The position numbers and the translations under genes were made by a program. This document shows, one piece after another, positions 10,870 through 22,709 of a stretch of 64,000 nucleotides of DNA; position 1 is the first letter of the stretch, and each line of letters begins with the position of its first letter. The notes under the pieces are model-generated. The model did no database searches and was not told the DNA's origin. It was given only the letters and a program-made list of their open reading frames with translations. The DNA comes from Phragmites australis. Lineage: Eukaryota > Streptophyta > Magnoliopsida > Poales > Poaceae. The DNA lies in contig NC_084928.1 in assembly GCF_958298935.1 (NCBI RefSeq), positions 23,219,501-23,283,500 of the forward strand. The letters are read 5' to 3'.

Positions 10870-13750
10870 AAATCACCCGGTTAAAAAATTTATTTCTTTT
10901 CTACCTTTACTTCCAGCAATCCTATACTTTTCAATCATGCTCTCTATATTCTTTTTAGTTGTTTTAGTCAGATAAGAATAAAGTCAGCGTATTTCTTAGC
11001 ATCCAAATTAAGTCTTTCAGAAATAGGCAAAAGTAGTAAATCAATGGGAGCACAGGGATTAAATCCATACAGTACCTGAAACGAACTTACCTTAGTGCTA
11101 GAGTGTATCGACCTATTGCAAGCAAATTTAAGCGGTAAACACTCTTTCCACATCCTCAAATTCTTCTTTAGAATAGCCCACAACATGTGGATAATGTGCG
11201 GTTGACGACCTCTATTTGACCATCAGTTAGGGATGACATGTAGTAGAAAATAACAGTTTTATCCCCAATTTGTTCCAAAGTGATCTCCAAAAGTGGCTCA
11301 AAATCTTTACGTCATGATCCGAGATGATAGTATTAGGCACTCCATGCGATCGAACAATTTTCTTGAAAAATAAAGCATCTATGTTTGTAGCATCATCGCT
11401 CTTGTGACAAGATATAAAATGTGTCATTTTAGAAAATCGATCCATAACTACAAATATGATATCCCTCCCCCTCTTTGTCCTAGGCAACCCAAAAACAATA
11501 TCTATATGAATATCCTCTCATGCTATATTAGGAACAGAAAGAGGCATGTAAAGATCATATGAATTTAAGCGAGAATTAGCTGTATTACAAATAGTGCAGT
11601 GTGACACGTAGAGTTCGACATCGCGTCTCATCTTTGGCCAAAAGAAGTGGGCGGCCAGCACATCTTCAGTCTTCTTTGCTCCAAAATGTGCCATCAATCC
11701 TCCTCATGCGCCTCCTGCAACAACAAAAGATGAACGAGGCTAGTTGGAATGCATAACTTGTTAGCACGATAGAGCAATCCATCATTTAGCGCATATTTAT
11801 TTCATGTTTTTCCATCTTTACAATGTTCAAGCACTTCTTTAAAGCCTAAATCAGTAGCATATAAGTTCTTAATTGTCTCAAACCCAAAAATCTTATGATC
11901 AAGTTGAGATAACATGGTATAACGCCTAGAAAATACATTGTTTATTCAGTATAGCTTGACTTCTAATATGTTTCAATGATTCATGTTCAAATTGTATAAC
12001 AAATTCTTTGGGCCATAGATAATGTTGTCAAGTTTAAGGCACATGAACTAAAGTATACAATTCTTTATCATAAGTAGAATGATTCGGACTTGACCCACTT
12101 AATTTCTCGCTGAAATAAGCAACACGTTTACGTTCTTGAATTAGCACACCTCCAATTCCAATCCTGCTTGCATCACATTCTAGCTCAAAAGTATTACCGA
12201 AATCCAGGAGTTGGAGCAATGGAGCATGGGTGAGCTTCTCTTTCAACAACTTCTTATGCAGGTCCCCATTTGAAAGCAACTCCTTTCTTTGTTAATTCGT
12301 TCAATGAGGGCAGCAATGGTGCTATAACCCCGCACAAAACGTCGATAGAACCCCGCAAGGCCATGAAAGCTTGTCACCTACGTGACAGTCTCAGGGATCA
12401 GCCAACTCTTTGTGGCTTCAATTTTTGCCTCATCTATCTCTATTCCCTGTGGAGTAACGACATAGCCAAGAAAAGAGACTTGATCCATACAAAATATGTA
12501 CTTTTCGAGGTTACCAAACAAACATGCATCTCCCAAAGCCTTAAAAACAGCACATAGATGTTCAAAATATAGTTCACATAACTTGTTGTAAATCAAGATA
12601 TTATCAAAATAAACCACCACAAATTTTCCAATAAAAACACATAAAGCTCCGTTCATCAATCGCATGAAAGTACTTGGTGCATTAGTTAACCCAAAAGATA
12701 TGACTAACCACTCATACAAGCCAAATTTAGTTTTAAATGCAGTTTTCCATTCATCTCCAAGTTTTGTTCTAATCTGGTGGTATCCACTTCACAAGTTAAT
12801 TTTAGAGAAAATTATAGAACCACTCTATTCATCAAGTAAGTCATCTAGCCTAGGGATAGGATGACGATATCTTATAGTAATATTATTGATAGCTCTACAA
12901 TCAACACACATACGCCAACCACTATCTTTCTTAGGAACCAAATGAACATGAACATCACAAGGACTAAGGCTTCCTCATATGTACCCGCGATCTAAAAGGT
13001 CTTGGACTCCTCGCTGAATTTCCTTAGTCTCCTCCAGGTTGGTCCCATATGCGGCATGATTTGGCAAGGTCACTCCCGGAATCAAATCAATTTGATGTTC
13101 TATCCCTCGAATAGGTGATAATCCCGGGGGTACCTCAGCTAGAAATATATCTAGAAACTCCTGCAAAAGGTTAGCAACACCAGGAGGCAAAGAGCTAGAT
13201 ATATCCTCGAGTGAAACTCAAATCAGCACATTTTCATAAATTCCAGTAAGGTTAGATTCAGTGGCAAGCATAACATACCCTTTAAATTTAATTCCATCAG
13301 ACTTAGAATTTGTTGTCGCTTTCTGCTTTTTGGGTGGGAAAACATGTTTCACTACTTGCTGATTTTCAAATTCATGCTCACACTCTTTTCTCTTATTTTT
13401 AGCTATCTCTTTTTCACATTTCACAATTTCAGCAATGGTCAAAGGTAGAAAAGTTATTTTCTTTCCTTTATGTATAATGGTGTACTTATTACTTCTACCA
13501 TGATGTGTTCCATCACTATCAAACTCCCATGGTCATCCTAACAAAAGTGAATATGCTTGCATGGGCACTACATCAAAATCATCACAATCATGGTACAAAC
13601 CAATAGAAAAATGCACTCTAGCTATTTGCATTACCTTCACCTTATTGCTATTGTTGAACCACTGAATGTGGTATGGGTGAGGATGTGTTCTTGTAGGTAA
13701 GGCAAGCTTCTTGATCAAATCTGAACTTACCAAGTTGTTGCAACTCCCTC
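10870..13750 (-). pseudogene. pol of CRM-A1 (protease to integrase), broken
   Basis: From high to low coordinates: protease tail (13533-13740, PYHIQWFNNSNKVKV), linker, RT (12378-13190) with a YFDN motif at 12600-12611 in place of YFDD, RNase H (12034-12279, FELECDAS), integrase zinc-binding and core (11227-11690, VVMDRFSKM and SDHDVK) and an integrase C-terminal remnant to 10870. Many stops and frameshifts separate the blocks. The Asp-to-Asn change in the RT catalytic pair is also in CRM-B1 (38706-38717) but not in element D (YFDD), so it arose before the duplication. Confidence 0.8.
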
Positions 13751-15144
13751 TATCAATAATGACTTAAACACGGTAATCCTTGACTATGAGGAACATCTAA
13801 AATAAATTGTTGCGATGTAGCTATTCCACTTTCTCCATTTGAGTGCTTAACATAATTCTTCCCCATGATCGTTCTCCATCTCATGTTTGTCCTCATCACC
13901 TGTATGGTTTGCTGCAAGAGCATAATCATCCTAGATATCACTAGTACTTACATAGTCACCGTCTTCTGTTGCAATATATGCTCGCTAACTTGGGCAATCC
14001 TTCATGATAGGGTCCATTCCCTTGCATCGGCGGCATAAAATCCTTGTTGTACAACCCATAGAAGAAACCGCAGTAGAGCTCTTGGTTGGAGCCAACATGC
14101 TAGTTGATTTGCTTACCTCGGGTGCTTGTGACGGTGTTGTTGGGCGCTTTCTACTCAAGAAAGGATCAGCAGACCGTGTAGCAGAAGGCGGGGCTATTTT
14201 GATTTGTCCCAGAGTTGATCTTGATGTAATCGTGCTTCCAAAATTGTTCTTTGGCCTCTTTTGTCATCCATGCAATTCTTTTTCTACCAAACATGCAAGT
14301 TGAAAAAATCTAGCAATACTATCATAATCTTTAATCAACGATGTCCTGAATTTCACACCTTAACCCTCCATAAAAGTGTACTATTGTAACCTCTTCGTCA
14401 TCAATAATATCACAACACAACATACTAATTTGTAGCTACTGATCATACTCTTCTACAGATCTATTATATTTGTTTAAGCGCTGTAATTTGTTACGTAGAT
14501 CACGTTTAAAAGAGGGTGGGACAAATTTGTTACGCATAGAACCTTTAAAGCATCCCATGTCATAGGCATTAACCCATCGTTGCATACCCTATTCCACCAG
14601 ATGATGGAAAAATCTTTGAATTCACTAGTAGCTTGCCTAACTCGATGCACCTTAGGAACTTAGTGAGCATTAAATTTCTGTTCTACCATCATCTCCCAAT
14701 CTAAATACATTTTAGCATCATAAACACCCACAAAAGATGGTATGGTAAACTTAACTTTACCAAATGGATCATCATTAACACGTGCATTATGTTGCTGAAA
14801 ATTATTACCTCTCATACCTTGATGGTTGAAGTTCAATTGGTTCCTTTGTCGTGCATCAAAAGTATCGTGTTCTTGCCTAAAATTTCATCATCCACAGCGG
14901 ACTCCTCATGTTCATGGGCTGCACCATGAGTGTCCATACACCTATCGTTTGGTGGTTGATTGACCAACTAATCAAAGCATGTGTTGAGCATTGCAATACT
15001 ATCGTTGAGTCGTTGCAATGTGGTATTTGTTTCTACAAACTTCTTATCGATGTCGTCATTAATAGCTTGTCAATGTTCATCCAATACCATCATGAGTTCT
15101 TCCCTTAGAACACACTCTTGCTTATCCGATGCTTCACCTGGTAT
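13751..15144 (-). pseudogene. gag of CRM-A1 (broken)
   Basis: Reads as degraded gag colinear with CRM-B1 and with element D, with a CRRCKG...MKDC zinc-knuckle remnant near 14000. The start codon that is ATG in CRM-B1 (41317-41319) and D (53417-53419) is ATA here (15142-15144). Frame changes are frequent. No product is expected. Confidence 0.7.
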
Positions 15145-15825
15145 GGTTAGTAGCAAACAAGAGACAACAAAACTTCTTGTCCCTATCAACTACTAGGTGG
15201 TGGAGGTGGAGGTGGAATCACACACTCAAGCGTCTTACCACGCTCTTGCAAGTGTTCTTGCCAATCACAACAAGTGGCAGAATCGGTGACTGGTTCGTGA
15301 TAACTTATCAGGTGCGAGTGAGGCGGTTGCAAGTAGAGAACTATTCTGATCGAGAGAAGATGGAGCTTGGACATGAAATATTTAGTAGCAAGGAATAGCA
15401 ATTAATGAAATCAGATTAGCACAACTGAATAAAAGTCCACATTCCTCATCACAATTGCTTGCCCGAACGTGTTCCTAGAACTAGCTCAAGCAAGCTAAAA
15501 AAAATAGGATAAATATAAACACAATGGGATAAAATTCGCATTGCAGACTGAATTCTCTTTCTTTCTTCTTCTTTTCCTTCTTTCTGAATTCTCTCTTGTT
15601 TACCTTTTTTTAGCACCTTTTGCTTCTTCCTTTCTTTTTTTCTTTTTTCCTTTTTTTTGTGAATGTGACACAAACTCAAAACTCTTCTACTACCTTTTCT
15701 AGGTCCAAGAAGGTGAGCAGGTCACAAACTTTATCGGACAATGCTCGATATGAAGATGTGTGGGGATGTTTTAGAGCAACCATAAATAGAAAAACTCCAA
15801 CTAGATTGTGGAGGCCAAACCAAGT

Positions 15826-16135
15826 TGGTGATCGAATCCGACTAGATGGTCGAACCCAAGTAGGTGGTCGAATCCAACTAGGTGGTCGAACTCAATTAGG
15901 TGGTCGAATCCAACTAGTGGTCGAACCCGAGTAGATGGTTGAAGTGACTAGTGGTCAAACCTGAGTAGATGGTCGAAGCAACTAGTGGTCGAACTCGAGT
16001 AGATGGTCGACATGACTAGTAGTTGAACTCGAGTAGGTGGTCGAGGTGACTTGTGGTCGAACCCGAGTAGATATTCGACATGACTAGTAGTCGAAGCTGA
16101 GTAGGTGGTCGAAGTGACTTGTGGTCGAATCCAAA
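15826..16135 (-). repeat. Minisatellite in the CRM-A1 leader
   Basis: The untranslated leader between PBS and gag holds about four 18-bp units (ggtggtcgaatccaacta-like), then six 34-bp units, each with agtagatggtcgaa plus an actagtggtcgaa half. CRM-B1 has the same array at about 41995-42310. Element D lacks it. A pyrimidine-rich tract (CTTT/CTTC runs) at about 15550-15655 lies between the array and gag. Confidence 0.8.
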
Positions 16136-16392
16136 ATACTCAACAAGTAAAATAGCAAAGACTCGACGCTAGAAACTAGAATACAATTCCTAAGACCAGG
16201 AAAAAAGACACGGGTGATGGACTCAAACTTAACAAAATGAAAACTAAAAACAAAATTGTGAAAGGCACAAAGTGGTTTGGACAGCAGAAAAATGAAGATC
16301 TAAATCTTTTTGTGGGGCAATTTTATGGACTCTAAGTAAAGGAACATGGCTAAACAAAGGGGATAGCTGAGATTACCTAACATGCAACCGAA

Positions 16393-16404
16393 GCTCTAAT
16401 ACCA
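16393..16404 (-). promoter_or_regulatory. Primer-binding site of CRM-A1
   Basis: The minus strand reads TGGTATTAGAGC two bases after the 5' LTR. It differs by one base from the initiator-Met tRNA site TGGTATCAGAGC. Confidence 0.75.
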
Positions 16405-16406
16405 CA

Positions 16407-17303
16407 TGATGGGAGTATGCTCGATCTCCAAAGATAAATGATAAGCCGATTGGTGGAGTTTCGACGTTGATGATCCAAAGGCTCCGACCAGAATAGATCA
16501 AAAACCCTCGCAACCACTACACCACTACTCCATGGTTATCAACTATGCCAAGACGCGGTTGACCTCACCAAGAAGGATTTTCCTGCAAGCGAATCAAGAG
16601 CACAAGCATGTAGATGCAATCTAAATATTGCTAATTACCAATGAAGTACTCGAGTTGGGGTTCCACAAACTAAACACGTGGCAAAACTATATAAAACAGA
16701 ATAATCTAAGCAAAACCCAAGCCTAAATTATGAAGACTATTGTATATATATTAAGGGTGTGAGGAGTTGACCTAAGATTGTGCAGCCATAGAAAGAGACA
16801 TACACAACCTGGACTCCAACCTCGACACACTTACAAGACCCGACAAGGCCCACAACGATGACGCATCACCTTATTTCATTGACTTTGATTAATCTATGAG
16901 GAATCAATGGTAAAGACTAGATCCATTAGAAAGGGCTGATCAAAACTTTCTAGCAAGTTCAAGAACACCTCAATTGAACTCCGTATGCAAAAGTTATGCC
17001 TGTTTTATTGACGTGGTGTCCTGAGACTCACAGTAGACTTTGGGGTTCGAGTAGGACTCGACTTGGAGTCCGAGTAGACTTGCCCTTCAAGTGATTGCAT
17101 CCATACAAGCTTGTGATGCTTCTCCCATATTCCTAAGCAACAAAACATCACAATAATTTAGCAGCAACCCATCCAAGAAAGTATGAACAGCGAGGAACGA
17201 GTTCACTTGATTGTTTAATTATCGCGCATGTACTCTTGTAATTAGTCCTTGTATCTCTTGAGCAGTAGTGTTGCATGTATATAAAGAAGTGATATCCTCA
17301 TCA
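16407..17303 (-). repeat. 5' LTR of CRM-A1
   Basis: 897 bp, ends TGATGGGAG...CTCATCA in plus orientation, followed by target duplication TGGTC. By eye it differs from the partner LTR at about 35 of the last 225 bases, an old insertion. Confidence 0.85.
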
Positions 17304-17308
17304 TGGTC

Positions 17309-18420
17309 CCCCATCACAACTACCTCTGCATGAAGATACTAGGCCCCCATGGGTTGGTCCCAGTTCATGGAGATCAAGGTTTGCCTAGGTGCATCGAATA
17401 CAAGCACCCTACCACACTCAATGGCCACCACATCCACAATGTGGCTGAAGGGCCCCTCGAAGACTCCCCTTTGGCATGCCTCAAGCACCATGGCACTCTG
17501 AAGTCATGGTCGAAGAGGGACATCAGGCATGTCCCATCAAGTATGGGCCACCCTGATAGGACCTTTCAGATCGGGGCAGACCTCACTCTGAAGCAAGAAA
17601 CCCAACTCCTAGGCATCCTGCAGGCCAACATCGATGTCTTCGCATGGTCTTCGTAGGACCTCCCTAGGGTCAACTGCCACATCATCGAGAACGCCCTCTG
17701 GGTTGACCCGCAAGCCAAGCATGTACGTTAGGGGCTCCGCAAGCTATCCTCCGAGCGAGCGGAGGCCGCGAAGGAGGAAATCCAGAAGCTGCTAAAGGCC
17801 GATGTCATATGTGAGGTCATCCACTCTGAGTGGCAATCAAATCCCATCCTAGTCAAGAAGCCTAATGGTAAGTGGTGGATGTGCATTGACTTCACAACAC
17901 TCAACAATGTTTGCCCCTGAGATCCATATCTGCTCCCTCACATCGACCAACTCATACACTCCACCGCCGGTTACGAGTTATTAAGCTTCCTAGATGCATA
18001 CTCCGAATACCACCAAGTGTGGATGGTCAGAGAAGACAAAGGCAAAACTAGCTTCGTTACCCTCTTTAGGGTGTACTGCTACATTCGGATACCTTTTGAC
18101 CTTCGAAATGGCAGAGCCACCTTCTCCCTCCTGGTATGCAAAATTCTGGAACAACAGTTAGGCCACAACGTGGAAGCTTACGTCGATGACATCATCATTG
18201 AAAGCAAGCTCGAGACAACATTGCTAACCTTCAAGAAACCTTCAATATCCTTGAGGTTGCAGGTGTGCAGATCAATCCAGAGAAGTGTGTCTTCGATACC
18301 AAAGCTGGCAGATTGCTGGGGTACCTCATCTCCAAGAGAGGCATCAAGGCCAACCCTGGTAAGATCCATGTCATCATGGAAATGGCACCCCCCCACTAAT
18401 GCGAAGGGAATCCAGTGACT
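17309..18420 (+). pseudogene. Reverse transcriptase of Tat-A (broken)
   Basis: It resumes after CRM-A1. Readable motifs are LGILQANIDVFAWS (about 17612-17655), EEIQKLLKADVICEV, NGKWWMCIDFTTLN, SFLDAYS, GKTSFVTLFRVYCY and YVDDIIIESK with an intact YVDD at 18179-18190. Stops interrupt it at about 17656 and elsewhere, and a frameshift follows the YVDD block near 18220. Tat-B carries the colinear copy at 43813-44905. Confidence 0.85.
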
Positions 18421-19700
18421 GGTCGGCCACCTCACAACCCTCAGTCGTTTCCTCGCTAAGTCTGTTGAGCAAAACCTTCCATTCTTCAAGGCACTAAGGG
18501 GCTCCAAGCCTTTAAAATGAATGACAGAGTGTTAGGATGCCTTTGAGGCCCTCAAGGCCCACCTTTTCGACATCAAGACACTCGAAATACCCCTGCCTGG
18601 TGAAGGGATCCTCTTCTACTTGTCCGCGTCCGCCTCCGCTGTAAGTGTCGTGCTCATGCGGGAAGAGGAGAATGAATGCTACTCTATTTAGAGGGCTATC
18701 TACTATATTTTAGAGGCCCTAGCTGAAGCCAAATGCTCTACATCGAGCTCAAAAAAATGGTGTATGCCCTCCTGGTGGCCTCACGCAAGCTCTAGCACTA
18801 CTTCCATACCCACGACATCACAATACCAACCTCGTACCCACTGGACGACATGTTCCATAATTGGGAGGTGACGGGACACATAGGCAAGTGGGTTATAGAA
18901 CTAGCACCCTTCACAGTGAAGTTCGTGACCCGCTCGGCCACCAAGTCATAGCTCCTGGGCTACTTCATCGCCAAATGGACTCCCCACACCCAAGGCCCCA
19001 GCAGCACCTCCCCAAGATGTATGGACAATATACATAGACGGAGCATATGGGTCCACCAGCATGTGAGTCAGGGTTGTCCTCATCTCCTTGACTAGATAGA
19101 GAGCCACATTCACCACCCGCCTAGAGTTCAAGACAACCAACAATATCACCGAATATGAAGCCGTCCTTTTGGGGCTCCAAAAGACTCGAGCCTTAGGGGC
19201 CACTAGACTCATCGTGAAGACAGACTCTCAGGTCATCACTGGGCACATTGACAAGAGCTTCCAGGTTTGGCATCTAGACCTGGTGAAGTACCTTGAAGCC
19301 ATCTGTAAAGCTGAAGGGTCCTTTTGTGGCATCTCAGTGCGAAGCATACCACACACTGGCAACCAAGATCCAATGCCTTGGCCAGAGTAGCCATTGGGAG
19401 CGGGGTCCTTCCACTAGGGGCTTTCTTCAAAGTCCTCCACAAGTCGGTAGCAGGTACCTCCAATGGGGTTGCCGCCACTGTCCTCCCCATTAGACTCCTA
19501 GACTGGAGGGCCCGCATCCTCTCCTTCTTGAATGGAATGAAGGAGCCTGACGACCCTGTTGAGCTCCATCACATTGAGCAGCGCGCCAGGGGCTACCTCG
19601 TGGTAGACAAAGCCCTTTAAAAGGTTGGAGTCTGCGCCCCCTCCTCCATTTTGTAGCCAAGGAGTAGGGGCCAACCTCCTTTAGGAAAGTCATGAGGGAC
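18421..19700 (+). pseudogene. RNase H plus second (archaeal-like) RNase H of Tat-A
   Basis: The first RNase H region spans about 18480-18960 in scattered frames (FYLSASA...VSVVLMRE). The second begins WTIYIDGAYGS at about 19022 and continues with NNITEYEAVLLGLQ and KTDSQVITGHI to about 19390, the motif set of the extra RNase H found in Tat elements. The linker to integrase (VELHHIEQRARGYLVVDKAL) ends at 19620. Several in-frame stops are present, including two within the second RNase H. Confidence 0.8.
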
Positions 19701-20760
19701 TTTGCGCCCTTGTAGGCAATGTGCTCTGCTAGAGGCTATACTAGCCCACAATTATGTCTAATGTGGAGGAACTCATCCACACCTGCCAAGGATGCCAGTG
19801 GATGGGGTGCCGAAGCTACCGCCTCTGACTACTCTGTAGCCAATCACTCCCATCTGGCCCCTGGCACGTTGGGGAGTAGACTTGATCAAACCATTCCCTT
19901 GCGCCAAAGGAAACCTCTAGTGCGCAGTGGTGGCCCTGGAGTACTTCTCTAAGTGGGAGGTTAAGCCCCTCATGACGATTACATCCAAGAATGTCCAAAA
20001 ATTCTTTTGGAAAAATATCATATGTCATCTTGGCGTCCCACGTTAGCTCACTGTTAACAACGGGATACAGTTTGACTCCGGCCCATTCTGAGATTTTAGT
20101 ACTAAACTCGGCATCAAGCTATGCTTCACCGTGGTACGTCACCCAGAGTCCAACGGGGCCATCGAGCACGCCAACGGCAACATCCTCTCGGGACTCAACC
20201 ATCACCTCGTTGATCTCGCTAAAGGCTTATGGGTTGAAGAGCTTCCAAAGGTGTTGTGGTACCTTCGCACCACAGTCATGCGCCCCACTGCGTTTACCCC
20301 CTTTTGCCTCCTATTTGGTGATGATGCCATGACTCCAACCAAAATCAAGGGACGCACCCTCTAGGTGTAGATCCCAGAGACCCCCACAGAAAGAGAAAAA
20401 TCCCTCGACCTCGCCAAAGGCACGAGGCTCCATGCTGCCCAGAACCTTGACCACTAGATGCTGAAACAAAGGCTTGGTATAATCCCAAGGTCGTGCCATG
20501 AACCTTCGAACCTAGAGACCTAGTCCTTCAGTGCGCCCTGGCTTTGGAAAAACTGTGAAACAAGTAGGAAGGCCCTTACCTAGTCCTCTAATCTAACAGA
20601 CCTGGCTCCTATCGCTTGGCAAACATGGAAGGAACCCCCTTCGAGAACACCTGGAACACAGAGGCACTCTGTAGGTATTACATGTAGAAAACCTTCCCCC
20701 CTCCTCGTTTTGTAATGTACCTTTGCCAAGCCTGTCGGCCACATTTTGCAATACATAGAA
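19701..20760 (+). pseudogene. Integrase of Tat-A (broken)
   Basis: The zinc-binding N-terminus lies near 19720-19850 (ELIHTCQGCQ-like). The core includes a PFLVRHPESNGAIEHANG-like tract, open as HPESNGAIEHANGNILSGL at about 20140-20200, then LWVEELPKVLWYLRTTVMRPT and TPFCLLFGDDAM to 20364. Stops and frameshifts separate the first catalytic Asp region from the rest. It cannot encode an active integrase. Confidence 0.8.
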
Positions 20761-20789
20761 CATCAACTAAGTCACTCCCATCTAAGTCG

Positions 20790-20931
20790 ACCTCGAAGGC
20801 CACAGGCTCCAGTAGCATCAAGTGTGACAACCTCTGCTACTTTGAATGTCATATTCCTTGGTACCATTGAACATACAAACCTTCGCAAACTCGAAGGCCA
20901 TAGGCCTTGGTACCGTTGAGTACAAACCTTC
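20790..20931 (+). repeat. Short 3'-UTR tandem repeat of Tat-A
   Basis: About three degenerate units of the 48-bp motif centred on 'cgaaggccataggcc' and 'tggtaccgttgagtacaaacc'. The same motif forms about 15 units in Tat-B (47305-47855 and 55576-55765). The array stops abruptly at 20931 against unrelated LTR sequence. Confidence 0.8.
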
Positions 20932-21182
20932 AGCAATTTAGTGAATTAAGGCACGGAACTCAGCAACTGGTGGCGGAACAATGCAAGGGTGCGCTCGGGC
21001 TACCTATATAGGCAGAGATCCAAGGAGTCCGAGGCACAAATGCCAAGGAAGAGGGCGGCACTGACTAGGAGGCCCAGGCTATCAGTGGCTAGAAGAGGGA
21101 GAGAGAGGAGCAGGCCAGCTTGGGCTGGCTCCCCCGGCGAGGAAAAGCAACAGGCTGGCTCAGCTCAGGAAAAAAATGGACC

Positions 21183-21230
<48 letters not shown>

Positions 21231-21701
21231 CGGGTGAGGGAGAGAGGGTTGGACTGGGTAGATAGGATTAGGTTTAGGTTTTTTTGTCTTTTTCTTTTAC
21301 ATAGGAATTACAGAAAAAAAGGAATAAGCAAATAAAATCCAAATGCGATGCCAAATAAACCCTAAAAATTCCAGAAAAACTTCAACAATATTTCGAAATC
21401 ATTTATAAGCCCAACAAAACTGTTTTTAACCCAGGAACACATTTTGGTATTTTGAAAATAAGATTTAACTCGAATAAATTCAATTAAACTCCAAAAGAGC
21501 TCAACTAAATTCCAATATAAACCAAAGAAAACCTATATACCTATTTTCAACATGAATGCATTCAAACAAATAATAATAACCTTATTCAAATTTGAATTTT
21601 GAATTTAGAAAATAGGCATTTTCCTATTCTAATTATTCAACCTATAATCTAGTCTTGGGGAATTTTAGAAATTTGCAAAAATTGAAAATCAGGGTGTGAC
21701 A
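20932..21701 (-). repeat. Truncated Tekay-like LTR (5' part)
   Basis: On the minus strand it starts TGTCACACCCTG at 21701 and runs through AT-rich U3-like sequence to a TATATAGG-type TATA near 21005, then is cut off. It matches the 5' parts of the LTRs at 22710-26117 and 58319-61821. It contains a (GA)19 tract at 21189-21226. Its abrupt end against the Tat-A repeat marks a deletion or recombination junction. Confidence 0.75.
21189..21226. repeat. (GA)19 microsatellite
   Basis: An uninterrupted GA repeat in the LTR fragment. The related LTRs have only short GA-rich tracts at the same place (near 25580 and 61300). Confidence 0.95.
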
Positions 21702-22709
21702 CCATGACCTTCTCGTCCTTACCAACCTCTTAGATAGTTGCCTGGCACCTATAGTTATCCATGAGCTCATGATGATGGGATGGCCAATTGGCCATCATGC
21801 GCTCTTGTGAGAAAGCCTGCCACCTATTAATGGCACCCTGAGTGGCCACGAGCACCCCACTCACAAGGGTCGGAAACCGGCCACGACCCCAACTCGAACA
21901 ACTATGGTACCAGGATGTCCTCCGGTTAGGTCATTGTGGAGAGGTTGACTTGTCCTGAGGGGTCCTTGAGTGTCTTCGCTCGTCAATGATGTCACGTGGA
22001 TCTAAGATGGGGTGATTATGGATCAGTGAGGTCCTGCGGCGGCGCTGACATTGGTCAACTTCCCGGAGAGTCTGATCCCGGGGATTGCGTCTTTGTCTAT
22101 CTAATTCATCACAATATGAGTATGTGCTAGCCTTCCCTCCAGTGGAGCTATTGGCAGTTGTCGCTAGATGAGAGGACTCGGCCTGCACCTGTGCTTGTCA
22201 CATGACCTCCTCCACGTGATTGAACCACTTCTTTCCCTTAGGGGTATAAATATCTGTTGTGGGAGGTTGTCAGAGCAAGTCTTGGACACCCAAGAGCCTC
22301 TGAGCAGTTCCATATCTATAGAGTCTGGCACCTTGCTGGTGGTACGGGGTAGTAACATCTAGATGTCAAGAAGGGTTTTGGACTTGATCGTGAGGTGTTG
22401 TCATAAGTAAGGGGAAGAGTCTGATTTCCCCGACCGGGTCAACAACGGTGTTTGTGTCCACCAGGTCATCATCTAAAGGACTATTGGACTAGGTACCGCT
22501 TCTGTCCCCAATGGTAAAAGCTTCTCGGGGATATGCTCCACTAGGAGTCTATGTCCATCATGGACTTGTGATTGGAGGATATCTCTTGGAACTTTATTTG
22601 AGAATCTGAGCTCTCAGAAGCCACAAGGAAAGATCCCAACTTGCAGCATAGGTTGCTTGTGTGAACGTATTAGTTATCGAGCGATTCAAGCTTGATACCA
22701 TAAGCCCTG
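21702..22709 (-). pseudogene. Retroelement leader and gag fragment
   Basis: On the minus strand it follows an LTR end (22710) and a primer-binding site, so it reads as the start of an internal region. About 500 bp of leader is followed by gag-like, Arg-rich coding remnants (RDIIDERRHSRTPQ and RQRRNPRDQ at about 21940-22100). It differs from the internal region of Tek-T1. It ends directly at the LTR fragment start (21701) without a clear polypurine tract. The exact lineage is not recognised. Confidence 0.5.
22685..22700 (-). promoter_or_regulatory. Primer-binding-like site next to the central LTR
   Basis: The minus strand reads TGGTATCAAGCTTGAA, 9 bases after the LTR end. Its first eight bases match the initiator-Met primer site. 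It shows that the 22710-26117 LTR also served as a 5' LTR for the fragment to its left. Confidence 0.55.

Larger units (their letters stand above)
9665..17303 (-). mobile_element. CRM-like gypsy element CRM-A1, nested in Tat-A
   Basis: A 7639-bp element on the minus strand with LTRs at 9665-10635 (3') and 16407-17303 (5'). It is flanked by a perfect target duplication TGGTC at 9660-9664 and 17304-17308. LTR ends are TGATG...CATCA type. Internal order on the minus strand is PBS, a leader with minisatellite, gag, protease, RT, RNase H, integrase, polypurine tract. All domains are broken by stops. CRM-B1 sits at the identical site in Tat-B. Its relatives in this window, including element D, suggest the CRM branch of chromoviruses; that assignment is inferred from motifs. 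Confidence 0.85.
2871..20931 (+). mobile_element. Ty3/gypsy Tat-lineage retrotransposon Tat-A (interrupted)
   Basis: Order on the plus strand is 5' LTR, primer-binding site, gag, protease, RT, RNase H, a second archaeal-like RNase H, integrase, then a short tandem-repeat 3' UTR. The extra RNase H between the first RNase H and integrase marks the Tat lineage. Two later insertions split it: a solo long LTR at 5073-9051 and CRM-A1 at 9665-17303. Every coding domain has stops or frameshifts, so it is inactive. The 3' LTR is missing; the element ends at 20931 against a truncated Tekay-like LTR. Tat-B (33697-56693) is its duplicate. Confidence 0.85.

Noticed and set aside
15449..15679. A Lys-rich 76-codon minus-strand frame
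   Set aside because: It is the translation of a pyrimidine-rich leader tract in CRM-A1 and is low in complexity.
20989..21335. Two overlapping open frames around a GA repeat
   Set aside because: The Arg-Glu runs come from the (GA)19 microsatellite in an LTR fragment.
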